Source: Paraburkholderia sp. BCC1884
Lineage (GTDB): Bacteria > Pseudomonadota > Gammaproteobacteria > Burkholderiales > Burkholderiaceae
Reading direction: 5' to 3'
NCBI RefSeq assembly: GCF_900996225.1
Contig: NZ_CAAJGL010000079.1
Coordinates: 372,001-436,000, forward strand
Length of the DNA: 64,000 nt
In this document: positions 17,209 to 26,980 of the stretch, piece by piece
How the letters are laid out: each line of letters opens with the position of its first letter
Numbering within the stretch: the first letter of the stretch is position 1
Made by a program: the position numbers and the translations under genes
Notes under the pieces: model-generated
Told to the model about the DNA's origin: nothing
What the model saw: only the letters and a program-made list of their open reading frames with translations
Databases searched by the model: none

Positions 17209-19008
17209 TCAGGCAGATTTTTGCTTCGCGAGTTCCTCGTCACGCAGCGCACGGCGCAGTATTTTGCCGACGTTGGTTTGCGGCAGCTCGTCGCGGAACT
17301 CGACGAGCTTCGGCACCTTGTAGCCCGTCAGGTTCTTGCGGCAATGGGCAATCACCTGTTCGGCCGTCAGCGACGGATTGCGCCTGACGATGAACACCTT
17401 CACCTTTTCGCCCTGCGCCGCGTCGGGTACACCGATTGCGGCTACTTCGCGCACATCGGGGTGGGCCGCGATCACGTCCTCGACTTCGTTCGGATAGACG
17501 TTGAAGCCCGACACCAGAATCATGTCCTTCTTGCGGTCGATCAGGCGAATGAAGCCGCGCGAATCCATCACGCCGATGTCGCCGGTCGCGAGCCAGCCGT
17601 CCGCGTCGATGACCTTGGCGGTTTCATCCGGGCGATTCCAATAGCCTTTCATCACCTGCGGGCCGTGTACGCACAATTCGCCCGCTTCGCCGATCTCGGC
17701 CCACGTGCCGTCGTCCTTCTTGAAACGCACTTGCGTGGAGGGTGCGGGCAGACCGATCGAGCCGTCGAAGTCGCGCATGTTGCTCAGATCGACCGGGTTC
17801 ATCGACACGATCGGCGAGCACTCGGTGAGCCCGTAGCCTTCGATGATCGGCTTGCCGGTCACCTGCTTGAAGCGCTCGGCTACCGACCGCTGCATGGCCA
17901 TGCCGCCGGCCATCGCGAGCTTGAGGTTGGAGAAGTCGCGCTGGCGGAATTCTTCGTTGTCGAGAAAGGCGTTGTAGAGCGTATTGACGGCGGTGATGCC
18001 GGTGAATTTCTCGTGACGGATGATCATCATCACGCGCTTCATGTCGCGCGGATTGGCGATCAGGATATTGCGCCCGCCGAGTCCCATGAAGATCAACGCG
18101 TTCACGGTCAGCGAATAGATGTGATAGAGCGGCAGCGGCGTGAGCACGGTTTCGATATCGCCGTTCAGTTGCGCCTCGGACCACGCCTTCGCCTGCAGCA
18201 GATTGGCGATGATGTTCCGGTGCGTGAGCATCGCGCCCTTGGCGACGCCGGTGGTGCCGCCGGTGTATTGCAGGAACGCGATGTCGTCGTGTACGAGGCG
18301 CACGGGTGTGACCGGGCGCGTGTAACCGGTCGCGAGCGCCTTGAGCAGCGGCACCGCCTGCGGCAGGTTGTAGGCGGGCACCATTTTCTTCACGTGCCGC
18401 AACATGAAATTGAGCAGACGTCCCTTCGGATTCAGACCGTCGGCGAGCAGATCGCCGAGACCCGTCACGATGACGTTCTGCACTTTGGTGCCGGGCAATG
18501 CGTCTTCGACGGTTTTGGCGAAGTTTTCAAACACGATGATGGTGCTCGCGCCGCTGTCCTTCAACTGGTGCGCGAGTTCGCGCACCGTGTAGAGCGGATT
18601 CACGTTGACCACCACGGCGCCGGCCTTCAGCGCGCCGAACAGCGCGACCGGATACTGGAAGGTATTGGGCAGCATGATCGCGACCCGCTCGCCCGGCTTC
18701 ACGCCGATGCCTTGCAGATACGCAGCGAACGCGGTGGCCTTGCGGCCGAGTTCTCCATACGTCAGATTCGCGCCGACGCTCACGTAGGCCACGCGCTCGC
18801 GGAATTGCGCGATGCACTGGTCGAAGAACTGCACCACCGACTCGTATTGCTGGACGTCGATTTCGTGCGGCACGTCCGCCGGATAGGACGCGTACCAGAT
18901 GCCGTCGGTGTTGGGGGCGTGGTTCGGCGTCCGGGTCGAGGCTGGTGAAGCGGGCGAGGACGGCGGCTGCGCGGCGGGCGCGAGCGTGGTCTGGGTGGGC
19001 TGGGTCAT
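17209..19008 (-). CDS. fadD: Long-chain fatty acid:CoA ligase FadD
   Basis: A 599-residue adenylate-forming enzyme that activates fatty acids with ATP and CoA. The AMP-binding P-loop YTGGTTGVAKGAMLTH, the GYGLTE motif, GWLATGDIGVMD and the fatty-acyl-CoA ligase signature ending in the catalytic Lys region (TNVGKILRR) are all intact. The N-terminus has a Pro/Ala/Thr-rich extension of about 35 residues. AGGAG lies 7 nt upstream of the start. Last metabolic gene of the operon read from the TetR regulator. Confidence 0.95.
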   Translation of the reverse strand: MTQPTQTTLAPAAQPPSSPASPASTRTPNHAPNTDGIWYASYPADVPHEIDVQQYESVVQFFDQCIAQFRERVAYVSVGANLTYGELGRKATAFAAYLQGIGVKPGERVAIMLPNTFQYPVALFGALKAGAVVVNVNPLYTVRELAHQLKDSGASTIIVFENFAKTVEDALPGTKVQNVIVTGLGDLLADGLNPKGRLLNFMLRHVKKMVPAYNLPQAVPLLKALATGYTRPVTPVRLVHDDIAFLQYTGGTTGVAKGAMLTHRNIIANLLQAKAWSEAQLNGDIETVLTPLPLYHIYSLTVNALIFMGLGGRNILIANPRDMKRVMMIIRHEKFTGITAVNTLYNAFLDNEEFRQRDFSNLKLAMAGGMAMQRSVAERFKQVTGKPIIEGYGLTECSPIVSMNPVDLSNMRDFDGSIGLPAPSTQVRFKKDDGTWAEIGEAGELCVHGPQVMKGYWNRPDETAKVIDADGWLATGDIGVMDSRGFIRLIDRKKDMILVSGFNVYPNEVEDVIAAHPDVREVAAIGVPDAAQGEKVKVFIVRRNPSLTAEQVIAHCRKNLTGYKVPKLVEFRDELPQTNVGKILRRALRDEELAKQKSA

Positions 19009-19143
19009 CGGTCGTCTCCTGAAGCAGTGGCTTCCTGTGTTTATGTGCTGGTCTTGCGGCCAGTCATCGAAGCATTCAAAGCAGATCTTGCAACGGTGTT
19101 CGAGGCAACACCATGTCTTGATACAGGTGTCGGCGTGCCGGGC

Positions 19144-20445
19144 TCAGCGCTCCAGAATCGCGACCACCCCCTGGCCGCCCGCCGCGCAGATCGAAATCAG
19201 TCCGCGCGCGGTGCCGGCGGGTTTGTCGAGTTGCGCGAGCATCTTGGCGAGACCGGCGACGATCCGCCCGCCCGTGGCCGCGAACGGATGGCCGGTGGCG
19301 AGCGAACTGCCGTTGACGTTCAGTTTCGCCCGGTCGAGCGCGCCGAGCGGCCCCGGCAAACCGAGTTGCGTGCGGCAATATTCATCATCCTGCCACGCCG
19401 TGAGCGTGCACAACACCTGCGCCGCGAAAGCTTCGTGAATTTCGTACAGATCGAAGTCCTGCAACGTGAGCCCGGCGCGCGCCAGCATGCGCGGCACGGC
19501 GTAGGCGGGCGCCATCAGCAGGCCCTCTTTTTTGTCGACATAGTCGACGGCGGCGGTTTCCGACCACGTCAGGTAAGCGAGCACGGGAAGCCCGTGCCGG
19601 GCCGCCCATTCTTCGCTGGCGAGCAGCACGGCCGAGGCGCCGTCGGTGAGCGGCGTGGCATTGCCTGCGGTCAGCGTGCCGGCGTCGCGGTCGAATACCG
19701 GCTTCAGTCCCGCGAGTTTTTCGAGCGTGAGATCCGGGCGCAGGTTGTTGTCGCGCGCGAGGCCGCGGTAGGGCGTCATCAGATCGTTGAGGAAGCCGCG
19801 CGCGTAAGCCTCGTTGAGCTTGCGGTGGCTGTCGTAGGCGAGCACGTCTTGCGCTTCGCGTGAAATGTTCCAGCGCTTGGCCATCAATTCGCAATGCTCG
19901 CCCATCGAGAGGCCGGTGCGCGGTTCGCCGTTGCGCGGCAGAAGCGGCTTGAAGAACATGTCGGGGCGCAGTTTGGTCAAGGCGCCGACGCGCTGCCCGG
20001 TGCTCTTGCCGCGATTCGCTTCGAGCAGAATCTTGCGCATGCGTTCGTTGACGCCGATCGGCGCGTCGGAGGTCGTGTCGACGCCGCCCGCGATACCCAC
20101 TTCGATCTGTCCCAGGGCAATCTTGTTGGCGACGAGGATCGCGGCTTCAAGGCCGGTGCCGCATGCCTGCTGCACGTCGTAAGCGGGCGTTTCCTTCGCG
20201 AGCGTGGTGGACAGCACGGATTCGCGCGTCAGGTTGAAGTCGCGTGAGTGCTTGATGACGGCGCCCGCCGCGACTTCGCCCAGACGTTCGCCGTGCAGGT
20301 TGTAGCGATCGATCAGGCCTTGCAGCGTGAAGGTCAGCATGTCCTGATTCGAGGCGGTCGCGTACGCGGTGTTCGAGCGCGCAAACGGAATCCGGTTGCC
20401 CCCGACGATGGCGACGCGGCGCACGGCTGGCAGCGGGTTTGTCAT
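19144..20445 (-). CDS. fadI: Acetyl-CoA acyltransferase (FadI-like thiolase)
   Basis: A 433-residue thiolase that cleaves 3-ketoacyl-CoA in beta-oxidation. Active-site Cys95 is in QQACGTG; the His region EIHEAFAAQ, NGSSLATGHPF and the second Cys in CAAGGQG are conserved. The length (FadI is about 436) and the NRIPFARSNTAY start favour FadI over the shorter PhaA/AtoB group. It follows the MaoC gene by 76 nt and precedes fadD by 135 nt on the - strand. Confidence 0.9.
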   Translation of the reverse strand: MTNPLPAVRRVAIVGGNRIPFARSNTAYATASNQDMLTFTLQGLIDRYNLHGERLGEVAAGAVIKHSRDFNLTRESVLSTTLAKETPAYDVQQACGTGLEAAILVANKIALGQIEVGIAGGVDTTSDAPIGVNERMRKILLEANRGKSTGQRVGALTKLRPDMFFKPLLPRNGEPRTGLSMGEHCELMAKRWNISREAQDVLAYDSHRKLNEAYARGFLNDLMTPYRGLARDNNLRPDLTLEKLAGLKPVFDRDAGTLTAGNATPLTDGASAVLLASEEWAARHGLPVLAYLTWSETAAVDYVDKKEGLLMAPAYAVPRMLARAGLTLQDFDLYEIHEAFAAQVLCTLTAWQDDEYCRTQLGLPGPLGALDRAKLNVNGSSLATGHPFAATGGRIVAGLAKMLAQLDKPAGTARGLISICAAGGQGVVAILER

Positions 20446-20521
20446 GCTCGGCTCCTTTGGGTCGTTGCTGGGTTATCGGCTGATGATGCGCATGCCGCGA
20501 GCAGTGCGATGGCTGCGCGCC

Positions 20522-21457
20522 TCATTGCAGCCGCCATTGCATCCGGCCGCGCAAATGCGGTTTCTCTCCGGCGATATCGCGCACCTCGATATCCCGTTCG
20601 ATCAGCGAAGGCGCGGCGCTCCACAGCGACACTTCGCCTGGCAGCAGCATCGGCAGTTTGAATTCGGCGCTGAGCGTGGCTTCGGCTAGCGGCTTGGGCG
20701 GTTGCAGCGCGGAGGCGGCGCGCGCCAGCGTCCACATGCCGTGCGCGATGGCGCGGGGAAATCCGAATATTTTTGCCGACAGCGCGCTCAGATGGATCGG
20801 GTTGTAGTCGCCGGAAACGTTCGCGTAATCGCGGCCGAGTTGCGAGGCCAACTGCCAGCGCGCGGTGCGTTGCAGCGCGAGCGGCCCCAGGTCGAGCGGC
20901 TCCAGCGCGTTGCCGGACGCCGGCACGCCGCGCTTCAGATAGACGCTGTCGCCGTCCCATACCGCTTCGCCGCGCCGATAGATACGCGTATGAAGCACGA
21001 ACGCCTGGCCCTTGTCGTGACGCAGCAGCGCGCCGAACTCCACCTCCACGCGCAACAGATCCTTGTACGCGAGTGGACGGCGCAAGCGCACGTGATTGGC
21101 GAGATGCACGAGGCCGAGCGCGGGCCACGGAAACGCCGGGTCGGTCAGCATCAGCAGATGCAGGGGAAAGGCGAGCAGATGCGGATAGGTGAGCGGCACG
21201 CCATGCTCGGGGATAAAGCCGCACACGCGCGCATAACGCCAGGCCGGTCCCGCTTCGAGCGGCACGGCGGGGCGCACCAGGCGCAGTGCCGGCAGTTGCG
21301 TGTCGCGCCCACGTTTGACGATGCCGGACAACGCGCACGCATAGAGCCTGGACGGCGTAGGCAAGGTGTCGATGACGACGGTTTTCGGTCGCCCCGCGTC
21401 GAGCCGCATGGCGTGGGGTGCACGATCATTGCCGAACGGATCACCGGGCTCGGCCAT
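20522..21457 (-). CDS. MaoC-like enoyl-CoA hydratase/dehydratase
   Basis: A 311-residue protein with double hotdog organisation; the C-terminal half bears the hydratase signature DYANVSGDYNPIHLS, with the Asp/His pair of R-specific hydratases. The start at 21457 was chosen because it comes 2 nt after the stop of the FabG-like gene and gives the normal N-terminus; the open frame continuing to 21892 is not coding. With the FabG-like reductase it can interconvert enoyl-, 3-hydroxy- and 3-ketoacyl-CoA, replacing the FadB functions not seen in this operon. Confidence 0.88.
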   Translation of the reverse strand: MAEPGDPFGNDRAPHAMRLDAGRPKTVVIDTLPTPSRLYACALSGIVKRGRDTQLPALRLVRPAVPLEAGPAWRYARVCGFIPEHGVPLTYPHLLAFPLHLLMLTDPAFPWPALGLVHLANHVRLRRPLAYKDLLRVEVEFGALLRHDKGQAFVLHTRIYRRGEAVWDGDSVYLKRGVPASGNALEPLDLGPLALQRTARWQLASQLGRDYANVSGDYNPIHLSALSAKIFGFPRAIAHGMWTLARAASALQPPKPLAEATLSAEFKLPMLLPGEVSLWSAAPSLIERDIEVRDIAGEKPHLRGRMQWRLQ

Positions 21458-21459
21458 GG

Positions 21460-22869
21460 TCACGCTCCAATCAGGCTTTGTCCGCACACGCGCACGATCT
21501 GGCCGCTCACGCCCGCCGATCCCGGATGCGCGAGCCAGGCGATGGTCTGCGCGACGTCGACCGGCTGGCCGCCCTGGCTCATCGAATTCATGCGGCGGCC
21601 GGCCTCGCGGATGGCGAGTGGAATCTTCGCGGTCATCTGCGTTTCGATGAAGCCCGGCGCGACCGCGTTGATCGTGATGCCGCGTGCGTGCAGATGCGGC
21701 GCCATGCTTTGCACGCGGCCGATCACGCCCGCTTTCGAGGTTGCGTAATTGGTCTGGCCGAGATTGCCCGCAATGCCGCTGATCGACGACACCGCGACGA
21801 TGCGTCCGCCGTCGCGCAGAATGCCGCCGGCGAGCAAGGCGTCGTCGATGCGTTCCTGCGCGCCGAGGTTGATGTCGATGACGTTCTGCCACGCGGCATC
21901 GGTCATCTTCGCGATGGTCTTGTCTTTCGTGATGCCGGCGTTGTGCACGACGATATCGACACCGAGTTCGTCCAGCGCGGCGGCGATGTGTGCGGGCGCT
22001 TCGGGCGCGGCGATGTCGAAGGCGAGGGCGGTGCCGTTCAACTGCTGCATGGTCGATTCGAGCGCCTCACGCGCCGACGGGATGTCGATGCCGATCACGT
22101 GCGCGCCTTCGGCCGCGAGCACGCTCGCAATCGAAGCGCCGATGCCGCGTGCCGCACCCGTCACCACCGCGCGCCGTCCCGCGAGCGGCTGCTGCCAGTC
22201 GAACGCGGGCAGGCGCGTGCCGCCGGCGCTGCCGATCCGCACGACCTGCCCCGAGACATAGGCCGAGCGCGGCGACAGGAAGAAGCGCAGCGTCGCTTCC
22301 GTATTGGCCTCGGCGCCTTGCGCCACGTAGACGAGATTCGCGGTGACGCCACGGCGCGCTTCCTTGCCGAGCGAGCGCGTGAGACCTTCGAGCGCGCGCT
22401 GCGCGGTCCATGCGCGCGGCGTCGTGCAGGCCTCCGGTGGTCGTCCGAGGACGATGATGCGTCCGCATTTGCCGAGCGAGCGCAGCGTGTCGTGGAAAAA
22501 GCCGTGCAGCGGTTCGAGTTGCGTGCTGTCTTCGATCCCGCTGGCGTCGAACAGCAAGGCGGTGAGCTTGCCCGGCGAACCGGCCTCGGCCGCCTCGAAA
22601 CGGCCGGTCATCAAGCCATGCCGATTGGCGAGCGGCACCCACAAACCCGCGCTTCCATGCGCGACGCTGGTGACGCCGATGCTCGTCACCAGCGTCGCGA
22701 GCGTGTCCAGCAGATGGGGTTCGCGGCCCGCGCCGATCGCCACCATGCCGTCGAACTCGGGCCGGTCCGCGCGATAGCGGCGCAGCACCTCGGGTTTCGG
22801 CAAACCGAGCGAACGCGCGAGGCGCGCGCCGAACGGCGAGTTGACGAAGTTCAGGTAAGAGTCGTTCAT
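21460..22869 (-). CDS. Two-domain FabG-type 3-oxoacyl reductase
   Basis: A 469-residue short-chain dehydrogenase. Residues about 225-465 are a full SDR: VTGAARGIGASIAS, NAG in VDIVVHNAGITKD, catalytic SSISG and YATSK. The first ~220 residues are a second, degenerate Rossmann-like domain without a nucleotide-binding motif, as in high-molecular-weight FabG4 enzymes. GGAG upstream supports 22869. It likely acts as 3-hydroxyacyl-CoA dehydrogenase in this operon, with the neighbouring MaoC protein. Confidence 0.9.
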   Translation of the reverse strand: MNDSYLNFVNSPFGARLARSLGLPKPEVLRRYRADRPEFDGMVAIGAGREPHLLDTLATLVTSIGVTSVAHGSAGLWVPLANRHGLMTGRFEAAEAGSPGKLTALLFDASGIEDSTQLEPLHGFFHDTLRSLGKCGRIIVLGRPPEACTTPRAWTAQRALEGLTRSLGKEARRGVTANLVYVAQGAEANTEATLRFFLSPRSAYVSGQVVRIGSAGGTRLPAFDWQQPLAGRRAVVTGAARGIGASIASVLAAEGAHVIGIDIPSAREALESTMQQLNGTALAFDIAAPEAPAHIAAALDELGVDIVVHNAGITKDKTIAKMTDAAWQNVIDINLGAQERIDDALLAGGILRDGGRIVAVSSISGIAGNLGQTNYATSKAGVIGRVQSMAPHLHARGITINAVAPGFIETQMTAKIPLAIREAGRRMNSMSQGGQPVDVAQTIAWLAHPGSAGVSGQIVRVCGQSLIGA

Positions 22870-22998
22870 TTTATTGTTGCTCCGCTGGCCACGGCCGAAG
22901 GAAGCCCCGTAGGGCGTCGGACGTGTGTCAGTGTGCACCGGGTTCGGCGCGCATGGCGCGCCTGCCGGGTAAGTTTTTTTCGTGCACGCCGGGCGTGC

Positions 22999-25497
22999 TC
23001 AAGCCGCCAGTTCAAGCGCCTTGTCGAGCGTTTCCTTGCGTCGTTGCAGGTGCGTGAGCATGTCGAAGTCGGCCGGGAAATCGTCGACCTTCACCACCAG
23101 CGCGCCGTACTTCGCATAGTCCTCCAGCACGCGGCGGTCGTCGGCATCGATCAGGCCTTTCTTCAGCGCCGCGTCGGTCCACGCGCCCAGTTGCGGCAGG
23201 CTCTGTGGCATCGGCTCGAGCAGACCTTGTTTGACCGCATCGCGCAGCTTCTGGTCGATCTCCGTAAAGCGCGGGTTCAGTTCGAACGCGACTTCGCCAT
23301 AGCCGAGCGCGTCGACATCGGGATGCGGCACGTACGAATCGGACACCAGACGTTCGCGCGCCGCGCCCGGCGTCTGCATCAATTCGGCGATCGCGGTGCC
23401 GAGGCTGTCGGACGGCTCGCGATACGGCAGGCCGAACGGGAAAGCCAGCACGCGCACGAGGCCGGCCGCCAAGCGGTTCGGATAGTTGGCGAGCACACCG
23501 TCGAGCGCATGCTGCGCCTTGTAGAGCGAATCTTCGACGCCCCAGCGCACCAGCGGAAGATCTTCCTCCTGACGGCCTTCGTCTTCGAAACGCTTGAGCG
23601 TGGCGGAGATCAGGTAGAGCTGCGACAGCACGTCGCCCAGGCGTCCGGAGATGCGCTCGCGGCGTTTCAGGTCGCCGCCGAGCACGAACATGGAGACGTC
23701 CGCGAGTAGCGCGAAAGCCGTGGAGAGGCGAGTCGCCGCGCGGTAGTACGCATGCAGCGGCGCGTGCGCCGTGCGTGGTTTGCCGATAAACGCACCGCCC
23801 GTCACCCCGTAGACGAAGCTGCGCACCACGTTGGACAGCGTGAAGCTGACGTGACCGAAGAAGGCTTCGTCGAAATCGCGCAAGGCTTTCGCGTGGTCGG
23901 TTTCGCGCGTCGCAGCCATTTCCTTCAACACATACGGATGGCAACGGATCGCGCCTTGCCCGAAGATGATCAGGCAGCGCGTGAGAATATTCGCGCCCTC
24001 CACGGTAATCGCGATCGGCACCTGCTGGTAGGCACGCGCGAGGAAATTCGACGGACCCATGCAGATGCCCTTGCCCGCGGCGATATCCATGCCGTCGTTA
24101 ATGACCATGCGGGCGCGCTCGGTGATGTGATACTTCGCGATCGCCGAAATCACCGAAGGTTTTTCGCCGAGATCGACCGCATGCGCGGACAGGCGCCGCG
24201 CGGCGTCCATCACGTAGAGGTTGCCGCCCATGCGGCCGAGCGCTTCCTGCACGCCCTCGAACTTGCCGACAGCGGTGCGGAACTGGCGGCGAATCGCGGC
24301 ATACGCGCCGGTGCCGCGCACGGCGATTTTCGCCATGCCCACGTTCGACGACGGCAGCGAAATCGCCCGCCCCGCCGCGAGACATTCCATCAGCATGCGC
24401 CAGCCGTTGCCGACTTGCGAGCGTCCGCCGATCACCCAGTCGAGCGGGATGAATACGTCCTTGCCTGAGTTCGGGCCGTTCTGGAACACCGCGTTCAACG
24501 GCCAGTGACGCCGGCCGATATTCACACCCGGATGGTCGGTCGGAATCAGCGCGCAGGTGATGCCGGGTTCGTCGCCGGCACCCAGCAGACGGTCGGGGTC
24601 GAGTGCGCGGAAGGCGAGGCCGAGCACGGTCGCGATCGGCCCGAGCGTGATGTAGCGCTTATCCCACGTGACGCGAAAACCCAGCGTTTCGCGGCCTTCG
24701 AAGCTGCCTTTGCAGACAATGCCGACGTCGGGAATCGCGGCGGCGTCGGAACCGGCATACGGGCTAGTAAGCGCAAAGCAGGGGATTTCGTCGCCGCGTG
24801 CGAGGCGCGGCAGATAGTGGTTCTTTTGTTCTTCGGTGCCGTAGTGCATCAGCAATTCGGCCGGGCCGAGCGAGTTGGGCACCATCACCGAGACGGCGGC
24901 CGCCGAGCAGCGGGTGGCGAGCTTCATGATGACCTGCGAATGCGCGTAGGCGGAGAACTGTTTGCCGCCGTACTGCTTCGGAATGATCATGCCGAGAAAG
25001 CCGCGTTCCTTGATGTACTGCCAGGTCTTCGGCGAGAGGTCTTGCCAGACCATGGTGGTTTCCCAGTCGTTGGCGAGATCGCACAACTGCTCGCATTCGA
25101 CGTCGAGGAAAGATTGCTCTTCGGCGGTCAGCGTGGCCGGGCCATAGCCGAGCAGCTTGTCCCAGTGCGGGCGTCCCGAGAACAGTTCGGCGTCCCACCA
25201 GACCGTGCCGGCTTCGATCGCGTCGCGCTCGGTCGGCGACATCTCCGGCAGGATCTTGCGGAAAATGTCGAGCACCGGTCTGGCGAGCCAGGCGCGCCGC
25301 AGCGGCTTGAGCGCAAGCACGAGGGCAGGAAGGACCAGCACGACGGCGAGGAGCGTGGTCACAAGCGGACCCGCCGCACCGCTGACATGCGCGGCCGCCA
25401 CCCAGACGATCATGAAGGCGAGCCACCCTGCGGCAGGGGCCTGCACATAGACCAGCGCGAAAGCGGCGATGACGAGCACTAGGATGAACCACGGCAT
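22999..25497 (-). CDS. fadE: Acyl-CoA dehydrogenase FadE
   Basis: An 832-residue enzyme of the long FadE class (E. coli FadE has about 814). Two N-terminal membrane helices precede the dehydrogenase core; FAD/substrate segments CFALTSPYAGSDAAAIPD and RAISLPSSNVGMAK are present and the catalytic Glu lies in AITVEGANILTR. A C-terminal helical domain typical of FadE follows. It performs the first oxidation of beta-oxidation at the inner membrane. AGGAGG 7 nt before the ATG is one of the strongest ribosome binding sites in the window. Confidence 0.96.
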   Translation of the reverse strand: MPWFILVLVIAAFALVYVQAPAAGWLAFMIVWVAAAHVSGAAGPLVTTLLAVVLVLPALVLALKPLRRAWLARPVLDIFRKILPEMSPTERDAIEAGTVWWDAELFSGRPHWDKLLGYGPATLTAEEQSFLDVECEQLCDLANDWETTMVWQDLSPKTWQYIKERGFLGMIIPKQYGGKQFSAYAHSQVIMKLATRCSAAAVSVMVPNSLGPAELLMHYGTEEQKNHYLPRLARGDEIPCFALTSPYAGSDAAAIPDVGIVCKGSFEGRETLGFRVTWDKRYITLGPIATVLGLAFRALDPDRLLGAGDEPGITCALIPTDHPGVNIGRRHWPLNAVFQNGPNSGKDVFIPLDWVIGGRSQVGNGWRMLMECLAAGRAISLPSSNVGMAKIAVRGTGAYAAIRRQFRTAVGKFEGVQEALGRMGGNLYVMDAARRLSAHAVDLGEKPSVISAIAKYHITERARMVINDGMDIAAGKGICMGPSNFLARAYQQVPIAITVEGANILTRCLIIFGQGAIRCHPYVLKEMAATRETDHAKALRDFDEAFFGHVSFTLSNVVRSFVYGVTGGAFIGKPRTAHAPLHAYYRAATRLSTAFALLADVSMFVLGGDLKRRERISGRLGDVLSQLYLISATLKRFEDEGRQEEDLPLVRWGVEDSLYKAQHALDGVLANYPNRLAAGLVRVLAFPFGLPYREPSDSLGTAIAELMQTPGAARERLVSDSYVPHPDVDALGYGEVAFELNPRFTEIDQKLRDAVKQGLLEPMPQSLPQLGAWTDAALKKGLIDADDRRVLEDYAKYGALVVKVDDFPADFDMLTHLQRRKETLDKALELAA

Positions 25498-25911
25498 GAC
25501 GTTTCCTCCTGTTTCGATGGTGCGTGCGAACGCATCCGCAGGGCGCGGACGGCTCGCGTTCTATTGATCTTCGTTCTGCTTGTCGGCGTCGAACTGCCTC
25601 GCCACGTGCCGCTCCGTGTTGCCTGTCGCGTTAGAGGTTCGACAACGTGACGGCGCTTAGGTGCGGGACTTAGACCGTTTGCCCGGATGTACGGCTTTCA
25701 TGTTCCTGGTGTGCAGTTCGCCCGCGTAATCGCGACGTGGGCGGTGATTCGTGATGCGTCTGAATGGCCGGTTGCGGTGGGATTGCGGTGCGCTTGCGTC
25801 CTGCGTCCTGTCGCGCCGCTTGGCGCGGACGACGCTTCCTGGCGCCGTCCGCGTCGTCGGACGAATTGTCGTCCGCATCGTCGTCCACTTCGCGCTGAAC
25901 GTGCTGCGCGG
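25498..25911. other. Spacer between TetR gene and fadE, 414 bases
   Basis: No gene is supported on either strand; short open frames here are Arg-rich and look like frame shadows. I found no copy of the TTCAAAT-N4-ATTTGAA operator in it, so fadE is probably read through from the TetR promoter or from a promoter I cannot recognise. Confidence 0.45.
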
Positions 25912-26793
25912 CTAGTCCGCCCCATGCAACGCGTGATGAAACGCACCCGCTTCGACGTTGCCGCCGCGGCGCTCGCTGTCCACCGCCTGACCCGTCGATC
26001 CCTGTGCGACGCTCTGTGGCTGAGGTTGCTGAGTCTGCGCAGCACTCGCCGCTTGCGTCTCCTGAGCTGCAGCACACTCCGTGCCGCCGTCGCTCGCATC
26101 GCCCAACACCGCCGCGAACGCGGCCAACTGCGTGCCGTCGGGCAAGGGCGCTTTGAGCGCGGCCACCATCAGCGAAGCAAGACGCGCGATCAGTTGCAGA
26201 TCGTTCATCGACTTGCCTTGCGAGAACTCGGAGATCAGGCTGTCGGTATCGGTGCCCGCCAGCACGCCCGAGAGCGCGCCGATCGCGAAGTGCAGACGCC
26301 AGCCGAGTTCCTCGCGCGGCAGATGCGGCAACGCACGCTGGAAGGCGTCGAAAAAGCGCACGGCCACCGACGCGTAGTGCCCATTCAGAAAGTCGCGAAT
26401 GAACGCCGACGGGTCCGTATAAGCGCGGCCCAACAAACGCAGAAACGCCTTGCCGCCCACACGTTGATCGCGCGACAGACGCAGCGCCGGAATGAACATC
26501 GCGCCGAGCACGTGCTCGCAGGTCAGGCGCGCACCGAGCATGGTGTCGAAGCGGTCGAGCAGCTTGAGACGTTCTTCGTTGAGCTGATCGAGGCGGCGCG
26601 ACAGCATCGAGTGAATCAGCGATTCCTTGCTGCCGAAGTGGTAGTTGACCGCGGCGAGATTCACTTCGGCACGCGAAGTAATCTGGCGCAACGACATGGC
26701 CTCGTAGCCGCATTCGATGAAGAGGGTTTCGGCGGCGTCGAGGATGCGGGACTTCGTATCGCCGGCATGCCGGCCTGTTGTGCGAACTGCCAT
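25912..26793 (-). CDS. TetR-family regulator of the fad operon
   Basis: A 293-residue repressor. The N-terminal TetR helix-turn-helix is clear (SRILDAAETLFIECGYEAMS, then ITSRAEVNLAAVNYHFGSKE). The middle domain (FLRLLGRAYTDPSAFIRDF, then PREELGWRLHFAIGAL) resembles PsrA-like fatty-acid regulators. The last ~70 residues are a Gln/Ala-rich low-complexity extension. GGGAG supports start 26793; an in-frame ATG at 26829 is less likely. It heads the - strand fad genes and has a palindrome over its own promoter, so it probably represses the operon until acyl-CoA binds. Confidence 0.9.
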   Translation of the reverse strand: MAVRTTGRHAGDTKSRILDAAETLFIECGYEAMSLRQITSRAEVNLAAVNYHFGSKESLIHSMLSRRLDQLNEERLKLLDRFDTMLGARLTCEHVLGAMFIPALRLSRDQRVGGKAFLRLLGRAYTDPSAFIRDFLNGHYASVAVRFFDAFQRALPHLPREELGWRLHFAIGALSGVLAGTDTDSLISEFSQGKSMNDLQLIARLASLMVAALKAPLPDGTQLAAFAAVLGDASDGGTECAAAQETQAASAAQTQQPQPQSVAQGSTGQAVDSERRGGNVEAGAFHHALHGAD

Positions 26794-26837
26794 GTTGCGT
26801 CTCCCAGTTGCCGGGCGTCCGGCCCGCAAACAAGTGA

Positions 26838-26872
26838 TTCAAATAGATATTTGAAACAGCCGTTTTTTTCAG
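26838..26872 (-). promoter_or_regulatory. Promoter with TetR operator TTCAAAT-N4-ATTTGAA
   Basis: A perfect inverted repeat with 7-bp arms spans 26838-26855. On the - strand a -10 like element TATCTA (26849-26844) lies inside it, 17 nt from a -35 like CTGAAA (26872-26867). The layout, 45 nt before the TetR start in an AT-rich patch, is typical of an autorepressed promoter. The inner CAAAT-N4-ATTTG resembles the PsrA half-site pattern as remembered. Confidence 0.65.
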
Positions 26873-26980
26873 GATAAGAAGGATGCTGCGTGCGATCAAG
26901 GGGTCGGTGTCGACTAACTCCTCTAGAAGACCTGACGAGGGCCCGTCTTTCCACGGCGCGCGACGCGTCATTTCGCGCGG

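Noticed and set aside
17221..18948. 575-codon + strand open frame over fadD
   Set aside because: Antisense shadow of a complete FadD; no recognisable fold.
21418..23709. 763-codon + strand open frame over the fabG-like and fadE genes
   Set aside because: Composition is that of a reverse-strand shadow (Arg/Asp/Val/Gln), with no start signal or domain, and it covers two certain genes.
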